Numbered from the stretch's first letter, positions 7,694 to 16,684 are shown. The stretch: DNA of 64,000 nt from Methylobacterium terrae (GCF_003173755.1 NZ_CP029553.1:335001-399000); one strand, 5' to 3'. The notes: a model not told the origin generated them from the sequence alone. Numbers and translations: made by a program.

Positions 7694-8485
7694 ATGGGCC
7701 CAGACGATTCCGACGGCGCGGGCCCGCGCCCGGACGTTCCCGGCACCGCCGCCTTCGGCAAGTTCATGCGGGTGCTCCAGGCCGTGGCGGACGCGCCCGA
7801 GCCGGCGACGGTCGCCCGGCTGGCGAGGGAGACCGCCCTGCCGCGGCCGACGGTGCACCGGATCGTGGCGGCGCTGACGGCGGAGGGCCTCGTGACCGAC
7901 GAGGACGGGTCTCTCCGCCTCGGCCCGCGCCTCGTGAGCCTGGCGTTCCGGGCCTTCGACGGCTCGCTCCTGCGCCAGGCGGCGCGCGATCCCCTGGCGC
8001 GCCTGCGCGACGACCTCGACGAGACCGTGCACCTCGCGGTGCCGGACCACGGCGAGATGGTCTACATCGACAAGCTCGAGAGCCACCGCACCGTGCGGAT
8101 GGCCTCGCGCATCGGCACGCGGGTGTCGCTCCACACCAGCGCCGTCGGCAAGGCCTGGCTCGCGACCCTGCCCGAGGCCGAGCTGGCCCCGCTCCTGCGA
8201 AGGCTCGCCCTGCCGGCGCGCACGCCCCACAGCATCACCGATCCGGACGCCCTGCGCCGCGAGATCGCCGCGACGCGCGCGCGCGGCCATTCGCGCGACC
8301 TGCAGGAGAACGAGCTCGACATCTGCTGCTACGGCATGGCGCTGCGCGGTGCCCGGGGCCGGGTGCTCGGCTGCATCAGCGTCAGCCTGCCGCGCTACCG
8401 CTTCGAGGCCCTGGCGCCCGGGACGGTGCTCGCCGCGATGGCGGCCTGCGCCGAGGGCGTGGCGCGGGTCGCAGGAGCCGGCTGA
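7694..8485 (+). CDS. IclR-family transcriptional regulator
   Basis: A 263-residue regulator with an N-terminal winged helix (FGKFMRVLQAVADAPEPATVARLARETALPRPTVHRIVAAL) and a C-terminal IclR effector domain (HTSAVGKAWLATL, then LDICCYGMALRGARGRVLGCISVSLP). It follows the SDR gene by 25 bases, with GGGGAGGA before its ATG, so it is the last gene of the operon. It is the probable ligand-controlled repressor acting at the 15-bp palindrome upstream of the cupin gene. Confidence 0.94.
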   Translation: MGPDDSDGAGPRPDVPGTAAFGKFMRVLQAVADAPEPATVARLARETALPRPTVHRIVAALTAEGLVTDEDGSLRLGPRLVSLAFRAFDGSLLRQAARDPLARLRDDLDETVHLAVPDHGEMVYIDKLESHRTVRMASRIGTRVSLHTSAVGKAWLATLPEAELAPLLRRLALPARTPHSITDPDALRREIAATRARGHSRDLQENELDICCYGMALRGARGRVLGCISVSLPRYRFEALAPGTVLAAMAACAEGVARVAGAG

Positions 8486-8616
8486 GCGCGGAAGCGCGGC
8501 CCGCCGCGCATCGCCGCAGCGCGAACGGAGCCGTGCACGAACCGGCCACGCTGTGGTAGGGCCCGCCCCGGGCGGTGCGAGGCCGCCGCCGGGTCGCGAG
8601 TGGGGGCGACGGACCA

Positions 8617-11049
8617 GTGACTGATCGCCGCGAAACCGACCGCATCGACGCCGAGATCGGCCGCCTCGCCCCGAGCCACGACCCGTTCGCCGCCGCCGTG
8701 CGCGCGACGCGGATGCCGATGCTGATCACCGACCCGAGCCAGCCCGACAACCCGATCATCTTCGCCAACGCGGCCTTCACCAAGCTGACCGGCTACGCCC
8801 GCGCGGAGATCCTGGGGCGGAACTGCCGCTTCCTGCAGGGGCCCGAGACCAGCCGCGACGACGTGGCGAAGATCCGCGACGCGGTCGAGCGGCGCGAGGC
8901 GATCGAGATCGAGCTTCTCAACCACAAGAAGAACGGCGAGCGGTTCTGGAACCGCCTGCTGATCTCGCCGGTCTTCGACGAGGACGGCACGCTGACCTAT
9001 TTCTTCGCGTCGCAGTTCGACGTCACGCTGGAGCGCGAGCACCTGCACAACCTCGGCGAGGCGCTGCGCCGGCGCGAGCAGATGCTCGACGCCCTGGTGC
9101 GCTCGTCGTCCGAGGTGCGCTACCGGGTCAGCGCCGACTGGCGCCGGCTGTACCACTTGTCCGGCGGCGACTTCCTGGCCGACACGAACTCGCCCTCCGC
9201 CGACTGGCTCGAGACCTACATCCCGCCCGAGGACCGCGCCGCGGTGCTGGCGGAGGTCGAGCGCGCCATCCGCACCAAGACCTCCTACAGCCTCGAGCAC
9301 CGGGTCTACCTCGCCGACGGGTCGATCGGCTGGTCGTCGTCCCGCGCCGTGCCGGTGCTCGACGGGGACGGCCGCATCACCGAGTGGTACGGCGCGGCGA
9401 CCGACATCTCCGAGCGCAAGGCCGCGGAGGTCGCCTCGCGCGACCTCACCGTCTCCCTCGGCCGGCAGGTCGCCGACCGCACGGCGGAGCTGCGCCTCTA
9501 CGGCGACATCATCCAGTCGAGCGCAGCCCCCATCTGCGCCTTCGACCCCGCCTACCGGCTGATCGCCTTCAACCAGGCCCACAGCGACGAGTTCTCCCGG
9601 ATCTTCGGGCGCCGCGTGCAGATCGGCGACGTGTTCCCCGACCTGTTCCCGCCGGACCAGGGCGCGGTGATGCGCGGCTTCATGGCCCGGGCGCTCACCG
9701 GCGAAACCTACACGGTGACCGAGGAATTCGGCGATCCCGCCCTCGCCAAGCCCACTTGGGAGGTGTCGTACTCGCCCCTGCGCGACGGCGAGGGCCGGGT
9801 GATCGGCGCGTTCCACTTCGCCAAGGACATCTCCGACCGGCTGCGGGCCGAGACCGAGCTCGCGGCGACGCAGGAGGCGTTGCGCCAGTCGCAGAAGATG
9901 GAGGCGGTGGGCCAGCTCACCGGTGGCCTCGCCCACGACTTCAACAACCTGCTCGCCGGCATCTCGGGCTCGCTCGAGCTGATGCAGACCCGGATGAACC
10001 AGGGCCGCGTCAAGGACGTCGAGCGCTACATGGCGGCGGCGCAGGGAGCGGCCAAGCGCGCCGCGGCGCTGACCCACCGCCTGCTCGCCTTCTCGCGGCG
10101 CCAGACGCTCGACCCGCGGCCCACCGACGTCAACGGCCTCGTCGCCGGGATGGAGGAGCTGATCCGGCGCACCGTCGGCCCGGGGATCACGCTCACGGTG
10201 GTCGGGGCCCCCGACGCCTGGCCGGCGCTCGTCGACCCCTCGCAGCTCGAGAACGCGCTGCTCAACCTCTGCATCAACGCCCGCGACGCGATGCCGGACG
10301 GCGGCGGCATCACGGTCGAGACCGCCAACCGGGCGATGGATGCGGCGACCGCCCGCCGGTACGACGTGCCGCCGGGCGAGTACCTGTCCTTGAGCGTCGC
10401 CGATACCGGCACCGGCATGTCGCCGGAGGTCATCGCCCGGGTGTTCGAGCCGTTCTTCACCACGAAGCCGATCGGCGAGGGTACCGGCCTCGGCCTGTCG
10501 ATGATCTACGGCTTCGCGCAGCAATCCGGCGGGCGGGTCCGGATCGCCTCGACGCCCGGCCAGGGCACGACCGTGAGCCTCTACCTGCCGCGCCACGACG
10601 GCGCGGTCCGCGAGCCGGAGGAGACCGGGGCGGCGACCGCGCTGCCGCGCTCGGACGAGGGCGCGACCGTGCTGGTGGTCGACGACGAGCCAACCGTGCG
10701 GATGCTCGTCACCGACATCCTGGACGATCTCGGCTACACGGCGATCGAGGCCGGCGACAGCGCGGCGGGCCTGCGCGTGCTGCGCTCCGACGTGCGCATC
10801 GACCTCCTGGTGAGCGATGTCGGCCTGCCCGGCGGCATGAACGGCCGCCAGATGGCGGAGGCCGCGCGGGAGACCCGGCCCGACCTCAAGGTGCTGCTCA
10901 TCACCGGCTACGCCGAGACCGCGATCCTCGGCGAGGGCAAGCTCGGCCCCGGCATGGCGGTGCTGACCAAGCCCTTCTCCGTCGAGACGATGGCCGCCCG
11001 GATCCGCTCGATCATCGAGGCGGGCCGGGAGCGGGCGCGGCTCGGGTAA
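8617..11049 (+). CDS. LOV-PAS hybrid histidine kinase with receiver domain
   Basis: An 810-residue soluble sensor with no membrane segments. The first domain (about residues 25-140) is a LOV domain with the photoactive cysteine, Cys70, in GRNCRFLQG, so blue-light sensing through FMN is expected. Two more PAS domains follow, then a kinase core with the phospho-accepting His near residue 439 (GGLAHDFNNLLAGISG), an N box (NLCINARDAMPDGG), EPFFTTKPIGEGTGLGLS, and a C-terminal receiver domain (VLVVDDEPTV, SDVGLPGGMNG, LTKPFS). The GTG at 8617 is the start that just includes the LOV domain; an earlier GTG lies at 8575. It stands alone, and the next gene is a convergent chemoreceptor. A downstream partner is not encoded nearby. 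Confidence 0.94.
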   Translation: MTDRRETDRIDAEIGRLAPSHDPFAAAVRATRMPMLITDPSQPDNPIIFANAAFTKLTGYARAEILGRNCRFLQGPETSRDDVAKIRDAVERREAIEIELLNHKKNGERFWNRLLISPVFDEDGTLTYFFASQFDVTLEREHLHNLGEALRRREQMLDALVRSSSEVRYRVSADWRRLYHLSGGDFLADTNSPSADWLETYIPPEDRAAVLAEVERAIRTKTSYSLEHRVYLADGSIGWSSSRAVPVLDGDGRITEWYGAATDISERKAAEVASRDLTVSLGRQVADRTAELRLYGDIIQSSAAPICAFDPAYRLIAFNQAHSDEFSRIFGRRVQIGDVFPDLFPPDQGAVMRGFMARALTGETYTVTEEFGDPALAKPTWEVSYSPLRDGEGRVIGAFHFAKDISDRLRAETELAATQEALRQSQKMEAVGQLTGGLAHDFNNLLAGISGSLELMQTRMNQGRVKDVERYMAAAQGAAKRAAALTHRLLAFSRRQTLDPRPTDVNGLVAGMEELIRRTVGPGITLTVVGAPDAWPALVDPSQLENALLNLCINARDAMPDGGGITVETANRAMDAATARRYDVPPGEYLSLSVADTGTGMSPEVIARVFEPFFTTKPIGEGTGLGLSMIYGFAQQSGGRVRIASTPGQGTTVSLYLPRHDGAVREPEETGAATALPRSDEGATVLVVDDEPTVRMLVTDILDDLGYTAIEAGDSAAGLRVLRSDVRIDLLVSDVGLPGGMNGRQMAEAARETRPDLKVLLITGYAETAILGEGKLGPGMAVLTKPFSVETMAARIRSIIEAGRERARLG

Positions 11050-11093
11050 GCCGCCCGGCGCAGGGCCTCCCGAGCGGGAGCCCCGCCCTCCAC

Positions 11094-12764
11094 TCACGCC
11101 GCCCTGACAGTCTCGAGGAACCGCCGCACCTCCGCGGTCAGGCCCTCGGACTGGCGCGACAGCGCGGTGGCCGAGGCGAGCACCTGGGTCGCCGCGGCGC
11201 CGGTCTCCTCCGCCGCGCCCGCCACGCCGGCGATGTTCCCCGTCACCGCGTCGGTGCCGGAGGCGGCGCGGGTGACGTTGCGGACGATCTCCTGGGTCGC
11301 CGCCCCCTGCTCCTCGACGGCCGCGGCGATCGAGGTCGCGACGCCCGAGATCTCGCGGATGCGCCCGGCGATGGCGCCGATCGCGCCGACGGCCTGCTCA
11401 GTCGAGCCCTGGATCCGGCCGATCTGGGCGGTGATCTCCTCGGTCGCGCGGGCCGTCTGGCCGGCGAGTTCCTTGACCTCGGCGGCGACCACCGCGAAGC
11501 CGCGGCCCGCTGCCCCGGCGCGGGCCGCCTCGATCGTGGCGTTGAGCGCGAGCAGGTTGGTCTGGCCGGCGATCGACGAGATCATGCCGACGACGTCGCC
11601 GATGCGGGCGACCGCGCTGCTGAGCTCCTGCACCAGGGTGCCGCTGCGGTCGGCCTCGTCGACCGCGGCGCGGGCGAGCGCGGCCGAGCCGTCGACCTGC
11701 CGGCCGATCTCGTCCACCGAGGCGCCGAGCTCCTCCGCCGCGGAGGCCACCGTGACGACGTTGCCCGCCGCCTCGCCGGCGGCGGAGGCGGCCCCCGCCG
11801 AGAGGTCGGCGGTCCGGCCGGCGGTCGCCGTCATGGTGCGGGCGGTGGCCTGCAGCTCGGTCGCGGACGCGGAGACCTGGCCGACGATGCCGCCGACCGC
11901 CCGCTCGAAGGCGTCCGCCATCTGGCGCATCCCGGCCCGGCGCTGCTCCTCGGTCGAGGCGCGGGCGAGCGCGGCCTCCTCCTCCAGTGCCCGGCTGCGG
12001 ATCAGGCTGTCCTTGAACACCCCCACCGCGCGGGCCATCCGGCCGACCTCGTCGCGCCTGTGCGTGCCCTCCACCGCCACCGCGACGTCCCCGGCGGCGA
12101 GCCGCTCCATCGTGCGCGACATCGCCACGACCGGGCCGGCGACGCCGCGCTGCAGGATCAGCCAGGCGAGGACGAGCGCCAGGGCGCAGGCGGCCGAGGC
12201 GAGCGCCACGGTGGTGACCCGGGCGTCCTCGCCGGCGGCCGCCGCCGTCCCGCTCGCCTGCCGCATCTTCGCCTCGGCGCCGGCCTCGATCGCCGACAGG
12301 GCGCGGCGGGCTTCCGCCAGCGCGGGATCGACCCGCTCGCGGCCGACCTTGAGCGCCTGGTCCTGCTGGCTGCCGAAGGTCTTGGTGATCACGTCGTCCG
12401 TCGCCTCGAACGCCTGGTTGAACCGGGCGAGGACCTGGTCGGTGCCCGCCGCCGCCTCGGGCATCAGGGCCTTCAGCCGATCGAGCCGGCCCGGCAGGCC
12501 CGCGGCGATCGCCTTGGTCTCCTTCTCGAGGGTGTCGAGCTCGGTCATCGAGCTCTCCGAGACGATGCGGTTCACCACGGCGCCGTAGCGCGCCAGGTCG
12601 AGCTGGACCTCGAACGCCGCGCGCCCCGCCGCCACCTCGCGGCCGAGCACGTCCTGGTAGGTCTGGGCGATGAGGCTCATCCGCGAGAGGGAGAAGCCGC
12701 ACAGGCCCGCCAGCATGACGAGCAGCAGGCCGACGGGAATCGACGCCTTGGCGAGGATCCGCAT
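11094..12764 (-). CDS. Methyl-accepting chemotaxis protein
   Basis: A 556-residue inner-membrane chemoreceptor. It has an N-terminal transmembrane helix ([16 protein letters not shown]), a helical periplasmic sensor of about 170 residues, a second transmembrane helix ([19 protein letters not shown]), a HAMP domain, and a signalling domain with the hairpin tip [16 protein letters not shown] and upstream [28 protein letters not shown] sequence. The ATG at 12764 is preferred over the TTG at 12809 because it immediately precedes the first membrane helix. The ligand is unknown. Confidence 0.94.
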   Translation of the reverse strand: MRILAKASIPVGLLLVMLAGLCGFSLSRMSLIAQTYQDVLGREVAAGRAAFEVQLDLARYGAVVNRIVSESSMTELDTLEKETKAIAAGLPGRLDRLKALMPEAAAGTDQVLARFNQAFEATDDVITKTFGSQQDQALKVGRERVDPALAEARRALSAIEAGAEAKMRQASGTAAAAGEDARVTTVALASAACALALVLAWLILQRGVAGPVVAMSRTMERLAAGDVAVAVEGTHRRDEVGRMARAVGVFKDSLIRSRALEEEAALARASTEEQRRAGMRQMADAFERAVGGIVGQVSASATELQATARTMTATAGRTADLSAGAASAAGEAAGNVVTVASAAEELGASVDEIGRQVDGSAALARAAVDEADRSGTLVQELSSAVARIGDVVGMISSIAGQTNLLALNATIEAARAGAAGRGFAVVAAEVKELAGQTARATEEITAQIGRIQGSTEQAVGAIGAIAGRIREISGVATSIAAAVEEQGAATQEIVRNVTRAASGTDAVTGNIAGVAGAAEETGAAATQVLASATALSRQSEGLTAEVRRFLETVRAA

Positions 12765-12988
12765 GTTGTAAAGGCGAGGGCGAGGCACGGTGCCGCTCCG
12801 TTGGGGCAAACTCGCCGGATCCTGATCGAACGGACTGAAGGTAAGATTAATGTCCTAAGGTCAGCCCCGGCGGTGGCCCGCCGGTCCGGCGCGCCATCGG
12901 GATACGGAACCCCCGCCCTGATCCTCGCGGTCGGCGCGGCGCGGCGACCGGACCGGGGTGCCGCATCCGTCCACCGCCGACCGGGCGT

Positions 12989-13378
12989 TCACCCGCTCCT
13001 CCGGGCGGTCCAGCGCCCCGTGCAGGGGCTGAGACCGGAGAGGGTCCAGCGTCCGCTTCCGGCCGCGCCCCGCAGGCGGCCGGTGACCGCGACGCTGGCG
13101 AGCCCGCTGCGGATCGTGCCGGAGATGCGGCCGTCGGCGGCGGCCCGCCCGGAGGCGTCGACGCCGCTGCCGCCGGCCTCGTCCACGATGCCGTCCCGGA
13201 TGACGATCGGGTAGCGGTAGGGGCCGGTGCAGTTCCCGGTCTCGGCGGTCGCGACGACCGACCAGGCGCCGTCGAAGCGGTTGGCCGCCGGGGCGGCGGA
13301 TGCGGGAGCGACGAGGATCGAGCCGGCGAGGGCGAGGAACAGGGCCGGTGCGGGCACCGGGCGACGCGGCTGGGTCAT
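12989..13378 (-). CDS. Secreted protein of unknown function
   Basis: A 129-residue protein with a Sec signal peptide (ALFLALAGSILVAPASAAP). The mature part (RFDGAWSVVATAETGNCTGPYRYPIVIRDG... ISGTIRSGLASVAVTGRL...GRWTL) has alternating beta strands and two cysteines. It looks like a small periplasmic beta-barrel or lipocalin-like fold; proteins of this pattern are common in Rhizobiales and uncharacterised. The ATG at 13378 has AGAGGAG 5 bases upstream, which decides against the longer frame to 13483. Confidence 0.82.
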   Translation of the reverse strand: MTQPRRPVPAPALFLALAGSILVAPASAAPAANRFDGAWSVVATAETGNCTGPYRYPIVIRDGIVDEAGGSGVDASGRAAADGRISGTIRSGLASVAVTGRLRGAAGSGRWTLSGLSPCTGRWTARRSG

Positions 13379-13513
13379 GGTCTCCTCTGATCGGGGCTCG
13401 AGGGCGGCCGCGGAGGGGCCGCGACGGGACCGGGCACGGACGGGGGAACCGGACCGTGCCCGGCCCGCGACCGTTCCGGACACCTCGGGGGAAAGCGCCG
13501 GAACGATGGGGGA

Positions 13514-13544
13514 CGCCCTCGGGAGCGCGTCGCTCCCCAGGGCG
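13514..13544 (-). terminator. Terminator-like hairpin after the ECF sigma gene
   Basis: A 12-bp stem, CGCCCT/AGGGCG continued by GGGAGC/GCTCCC with one C-C mismatch and a 5-base loop, starts 20 bases past the sigma gene's stop. There is no U-tract. Confidence 0.5.
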
Positions 13545-13564
13545 GTTCGGGAGGGCGGGGCCGG

Positions 13565-14251
13565 TCAGGCCCCGCCGAATTCGGGCTCGAGGTCCCGGGC
13601 CAGCCGGTCGCGGGCCCGGCTGACGCGGCTCTTCACGGTGCCGGCGGGGCAGCCGAGCAGCTCGGCGGCCGCCTCGTAGGTCAGGCCCTCGACCGCGACC
13701 AGCACCAGCGCCTCGCGCTGCGCCGGCTCGAGCCGGTCCAGTGCGCCTTGCAGTTCGCGCAAGGTCGCCTTGTGCTCCTGCTCGGCGGCGCTCGACAGGC
13801 CCGCCGCATGGGTGCCGTCGGGGTCGGGCACCTCGAGGCGATGCTTGCGGCGACCGTTGTAGAAGCCGTTGCGCAGGATCGCGAACAGCCAGGCCGACAG
13901 GCTGGTGCCGGCAACGAACTGGCGCCGGTGCTCCCAGGCCTTGAGCAGCGTGTGCTGCACGAGGTCGTCCGCATCGGCGCCGTGCCGGGTCAGCGACTGG
14001 GCGTAGCGGCGCAAGCGCGGCACCGCGTCGAGCAGTTCCTCCTTGAAGCGCGCCGGGACCTCGCGCGAGGCCTGCGCCACCTCGAGGGCACGGGTGATGC
14101 GTGCCAGAACCTCGCCGAGGCGCGATCCGCCGTCGAGGTCGACGACCTCCGGGTAGTACTCCCGCAGCAATCCGCCGAGATGCGACTGCATCAGGGCGAT
14201 GGCGGCGTCCGATGCGGCGACCGGCTGGCGCGGCTCGTCGTCTGTTCGCAC
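13565..14251 (-). CDS. ECF sigma factor with NepR-like N-terminal segment
   Basis: A 228-residue sigma70-family factor. Sigma region 2 (RLRRYAQSLTRHGADADDLVQHTLLKAWEHRRQF through SAWLFAILRNGFYN) and region 4 (LEPAQREALVLVAVEGLTYEAAAELLGCPAGTVKSRVSRARDRL) match the EcfG/ECF15 group of general stress factors. Most relatives have about 180 residues; here about 50 extra N-terminal residues read MQSHLGGLLREYYPEVV, matching the NepR anti-sigma helix pattern (MQxxIGxxLRxxYxxVV). An intramolecular anti-sigma segment is a plausible inference. The start is a GTG with only a weak ribosome-binding site. It is divergent from the PAS-LuxR gene. Confidence 0.88.
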   Translation of the reverse strand: MRTDDEPRQPVAASDAAIALMQSHLGGLLREYYPEVVDLDGGSRLGEVLARITRALEVAQASREVPARFKEELLDAVPRLRRYAQSLTRHGADADDLVQHTLLKAWEHRRQFVAGTSLSAWLFAILRNGFYNGRRKHRLEVPDPDGTHAAGLSSAAEQEHKATLRELQGALDRLEPAQREALVLVAVEGLTYEAAAELLGCPAGTVKSRVSRARDRLARDLEPEFGGA

Positions 14252-14412
14252 GGGAAGGAGCTCTTGAACTTCACCCTGTCGGACTAGACCGCACCTCCCG
14301 ACGGCCTAGTCCCGTGCGGCAGGTCGCCGTCCGGACGACGATGCAACTTATTTCTGGTCGCCGCCAATTACGTCAATGATACGATTTTACCGGTGAATCT
14401 CGCCGCCCGGCG

Positions 14413-14437
14413 GGAACCCGATAGCGCGCGATCCGTT
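14413..14437 (+). promoter_or_regulatory. EcfG-dependent promoter (GGAAC-N16-CGTT)
   Basis: GGAAC (14413-14417) and CGTT (14434-14437) are separated by exactly 16 bases, the full consensus for the alphaproteobacterial general stress sigma factor. The expected transcription start is near 14444, about 70 bases before the GTG of the PAS-LuxR regulator. Confidence 0.75.
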
Positions 14438-14512
14438 TGTGCTCCGCTGCCCGAGGGGCGAGCGCGAAGGCCGCCGAGGGCGGCGGCCCCGAGCGAAAGG
14501 ATCGAGCGAGCC

Positions 14513-15973
14513 GTGACCGCGGGCGTCGACAGGCACGAACTCCGGCAGATCATCGCCGGCCTCAGCGAGGGGGTGATCCTGGTCGAGCCCGACCAGACCA
14601 TCGCCTACGCCAACGAGGCCGCCCTGGCGATGCACGGCGCCGAGAGCCTGGACGAGATCGGCGCGACGATCGACGCCTACCGCGAGCGCTTCGCCCTGCG
14701 CTACCGCAACCACCGCGCCCCGGAGAGCTACCCGATCGAGCGGGTCGTGGCCGGGGAGCGCTTCCACGACGTGGTGGTCGAGGTGACGCGCACCGACAGG
14801 CCGGATGTCGGCTTCGTGCACTCCCTGCGCAGCCTCGTCGCCACCGACCGGGAGGGCAAGCCGAGCTGCCTGGCGCTGATCCTCAAGGACGTGTCGGACC
14901 AGTTCGAGGCCGAGGAGCGCTTCGAGCGCACCTTCAACGCCAACCCGGCGCCGGCCGTGATCACCCGCCTCTCCGACCTGCGCCACGTCAAGGTCAATGC
15001 CGGCTTCCTCGAGATGACCGGCTACACCCGCGACGCCGTGATCGGCCGCAGCGTCTACGAGGTCGACGTGCTGGCCAACGCCCGCAACCGCGACCTCGCG
15101 GTGTCGCGGCTCGACCAGGGCGGCACGATCCCGCAGATGGAGGCGCGCCTCGAACTCCCCGACGGCGGCAGCCGCTTCGTCATCGTCGCCGGCCAGCCGA
15201 TGGAGATGGGCGACGAGCCCTGCATGCTGTTCACCTTCGCCGACCTGGAGCTGCGCCGGAAGGCCGAGACGGCTTTGCGCCAGAGCGAGGAGCGCTTCGC
15301 CAAGGCGTTCCGCCTCACCCCGGTCCCGACGATGCTCGCCCGCGCCGAGGACTTCCAGGTCACCAGCATCAACGAGGCCTTCGGCCGGGTCTTCGGCCAC
15401 GGCGAGGACCGGGTGGTTGGGCGCACCCCGGCGGAGTTCGGGCTGTGGGTCTCGGACGAGCAGCGCCGGCGCTTCGAGGACGTGCTGCTGCGCACCGGCT
15501 GCGTGCTAGGGCTGGAGGTGTGCCTGCGCCACGAGAACGGCGCCGACCTCGACTGCCTGGTCTCGGCCGAGCGCGTCACCATCAACGACGGCGAGTTCGT
15601 GCTTTCGGTCCTGCAGGACATCACCGAGCGCAAGCACACCGAGCGCGAGCTGTTCGACGCGATCGAGACGGTGATGGCCGACACCTCCTGGTTCAGCCGC
15701 GGCCTGATCGAGAAGCTCGCGAACCTGCGCCGGCCCGGCCGCGAGGCGCCGGGCGCCGCGGTGCCCGACCTGACGCTGCGGGAGCGGCAGATCCTGAACC
15801 TGATCTGCTCGGGCCTCGACGACGACGGCATCGCCCGCAAGCTCGGCCTGTCGCGCAACACCGTGCGCAATCACGGCGCCGCGCTCTACCGCAAGCTCGG
15901 CGTGCACCGCCGCACGGAGGTGATCCTGTGGGGCCGCGAGCACGGTTTCCCGCTCCAGGCATCCGGTAGTTGA
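14513..15973 (+). CDS. Triple-PAS LuxR-type transcriptional regulator
   Basis: A 486-residue cytoplasmic regulator. PAS domains occur at about residues 5-125 (LSEGVILVEPDQTIAYANEAAL), 135-250 (FNANPAPAVITRLSDLRHVKVNAGFLEMTGYTRDAVIG) and 260-375 (RLTPVPTMLARAEDFQVTSINEAFGRVFGHGEDRVVGRTPAEFG). A C-terminal LuxR/GerE helix-turn-helix follows (LTLRERQILNLICSGLDDDGIARKLGLSRNTVRNHGAALYRKLG). The GTG at 14513 is preferred; the frame is open to 14393 but would overrun the EcfG promoter at 14413-14437. It sits between an ECF sigma gene and a CsbD cluster, so a role in the general stress response is likely. The signal is unknown. Confidence 0.92.
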   Translation: MTAGVDRHELRQIIAGLSEGVILVEPDQTIAYANEAALAMHGAESLDEIGATIDAYRERFALRYRNHRAPESYPIERVVAGERFHDVVVEVTRTDRPDVGFVHSLRSLVATDREGKPSCLALILKDVSDQFEAEERFERTFNANPAPAVITRLSDLRHVKVNAGFLEMTGYTRDAVIGRSVYEVDVLANARNRDLAVSRLDQGGTIPQMEARLELPDGGSRFVIVAGQPMEMGDEPCMLFTFADLELRRKAETALRQSEERFAKAFRLTPVPTMLARAEDFQVTSINEAFGRVFGHGEDRVVGRTPAEFGLWVSDEQRRRFEDVLLRTGCVLGLEVCLRHENGADLDCLVSAERVTINDGEFVLSVLQDITERKHTERELFDAIETVMADTSWFSRGLIEKLANLRRPGREAPGAAVPDLTLRERQILNLICSGLDDDGIARKLGLSRNTVRNHGAALYRKLGVHRRTEVILWGREHGFPLQASGS

Positions 15974-15988
15974 AGTTCAATCTACCGG
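15963..15988 (+). terminator. Intrinsic terminator
   Basis: A CCGGTAG/CTACCGG stem with an inner TTGAA/TTCAA stem overlaps the regulator's stop codon and is followed by TATTTTCC. This is one of the few hairpins in the window with a T-rich tail. Confidence 0.75.
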
Positions 15989-16068
15989 TATTTTCCTACC
16001 ATTGAACGCGCGTCCGGGACGCACATCTTCCCGGCGGTCGGAGTTTTCTCACTCGTCACGAGGTGCTC

Positions 16069-16227
16069 ATGACCAAGCGCGCGCCATCGACTTCCACCGA
16101 GCACGTCAAGGGCTCGGTGAAGGAGGCCATCGGCAAGCTCACCGGCGACGTCCGGATCGAGTCCGAGGGCCGGCGTCAGAAGGACGAGGCGAGATCCCCG
16201 AAGGGGACCGGGCCTCGCCGGGACTGA
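16069..16227 (+). CDS. Short CsbD-like protein
   Basis: A 52-residue protein, MTKRAPSTSTEHVKGSVKE and onward, with the CsbD signature VKGSVKEAIGKLTGDVRIESEG. The C-terminal half (RRQKDEARSPKGTGPRRD) is charged and departs from the family, so the protein may be a shortened or diverged copy. The ATG is 4 bases after GAGGTG. CsbD proteins are small, hydrophilic stress-induced proteins of unknown biochemical role. It is the first member of a run of six genes ending at 18688. Confidence 0.8.
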   Translation: MTKRAPSTSTEHVKGSVKEAIGKLTGDVRIESEGRRQKDEARSPKGTGPRRD

Positions 16228-16303
16228 CGCGACACGCCGTCCGGCCTCCCCGCACGGGGGCGCCGCCCCACCCCACCCCACCCGAAGAAGAGGGAGAATC
16301 GAC

Positions 16304-16684
16304 ATGGTTGACACGGATCGCATCACCGGCGCCGCCCGCGAGATCGGCGGCAAGATCCAGGGCGCCGTCGGCGACCTGACCGGCTCGCACCGCGACTCGG
16401 CCGAGGGCCGCTTCCGCGAGGCGCAGGGCGCGGCGGAGAACGCCTACGGCCAGGCCAAGGACACCGTCCGTCAGGTGGCCGATCGGGCCCAGGACTACGC
16501 CGGCCACGCCGCGGATCAGGCCCAGGACTACGCCGAGGACGCCTACGAGCGCGGCAGCCACTACCTGCGCCGCGGCACCCGCCAGGTCAGCCACCAGGTC
16601 GCCGAGTACCCCGTCGCCTCGCTGGTGATCGCCGGCCTCGTCGGCTTCGGCCTCGGCCTCCTCGTCAACGCCAACCGCGATTGA
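16304..16684 (+). CDS. CsbD/DUF883-type membrane-anchored stress protein
   Basis: A 126-residue protein. The N-terminus (ITGAAREIGGKIQGAVGDLTGSHRDSAEGRFREAQGAAE) follows the CsbD pattern. The middle is an amphipathic helix with repeated QAQDYAxxA units. The C-terminus (EYPVASLVIAGLVGFGLGLLV) is the glycine-rich membrane helix of DUF883/ElaB-YqjD proteins, which anchor ribosomes or stress factors to the inner membrane in enteric bacteria. AGGGAG precedes the ATG. The match is to family pattern only. Confidence 0.9.
   Translation: MVDTDRITGAAREIGGKIQGAVGDLTGSHRDSAEGRFREAQGAAENAYGQAKDTVRQVADRAQDYAGHAADQAQDYAEDAYERGSHYLRRGTRQVSHQVAEYPVASLVIAGLVGFGLGLLVNANRD

Noticed and set aside
8395..11097. 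Open frame of 900 codons on the minus strand
   Set aside because: It is antisense to the LOV histidine kinase, whose motifs are complete. The minus-strand product is low-complexity.
9384..13214. Open frame of 1276 codons on the plus strand
   Set aside because: It runs across the LOV kinase, a gap and the antisense of the chemoreceptor. Its product is Arg/Pro/Gly-rich without domains, typical of antisense and off-frame openings in very GC-rich DNA.
13443..13480. GGAAC followed by CGTT, possible EcfG promoter
   Set aside because: The spacer is 22 bases rather than 16-17, and no gene starts downstream on that strand.
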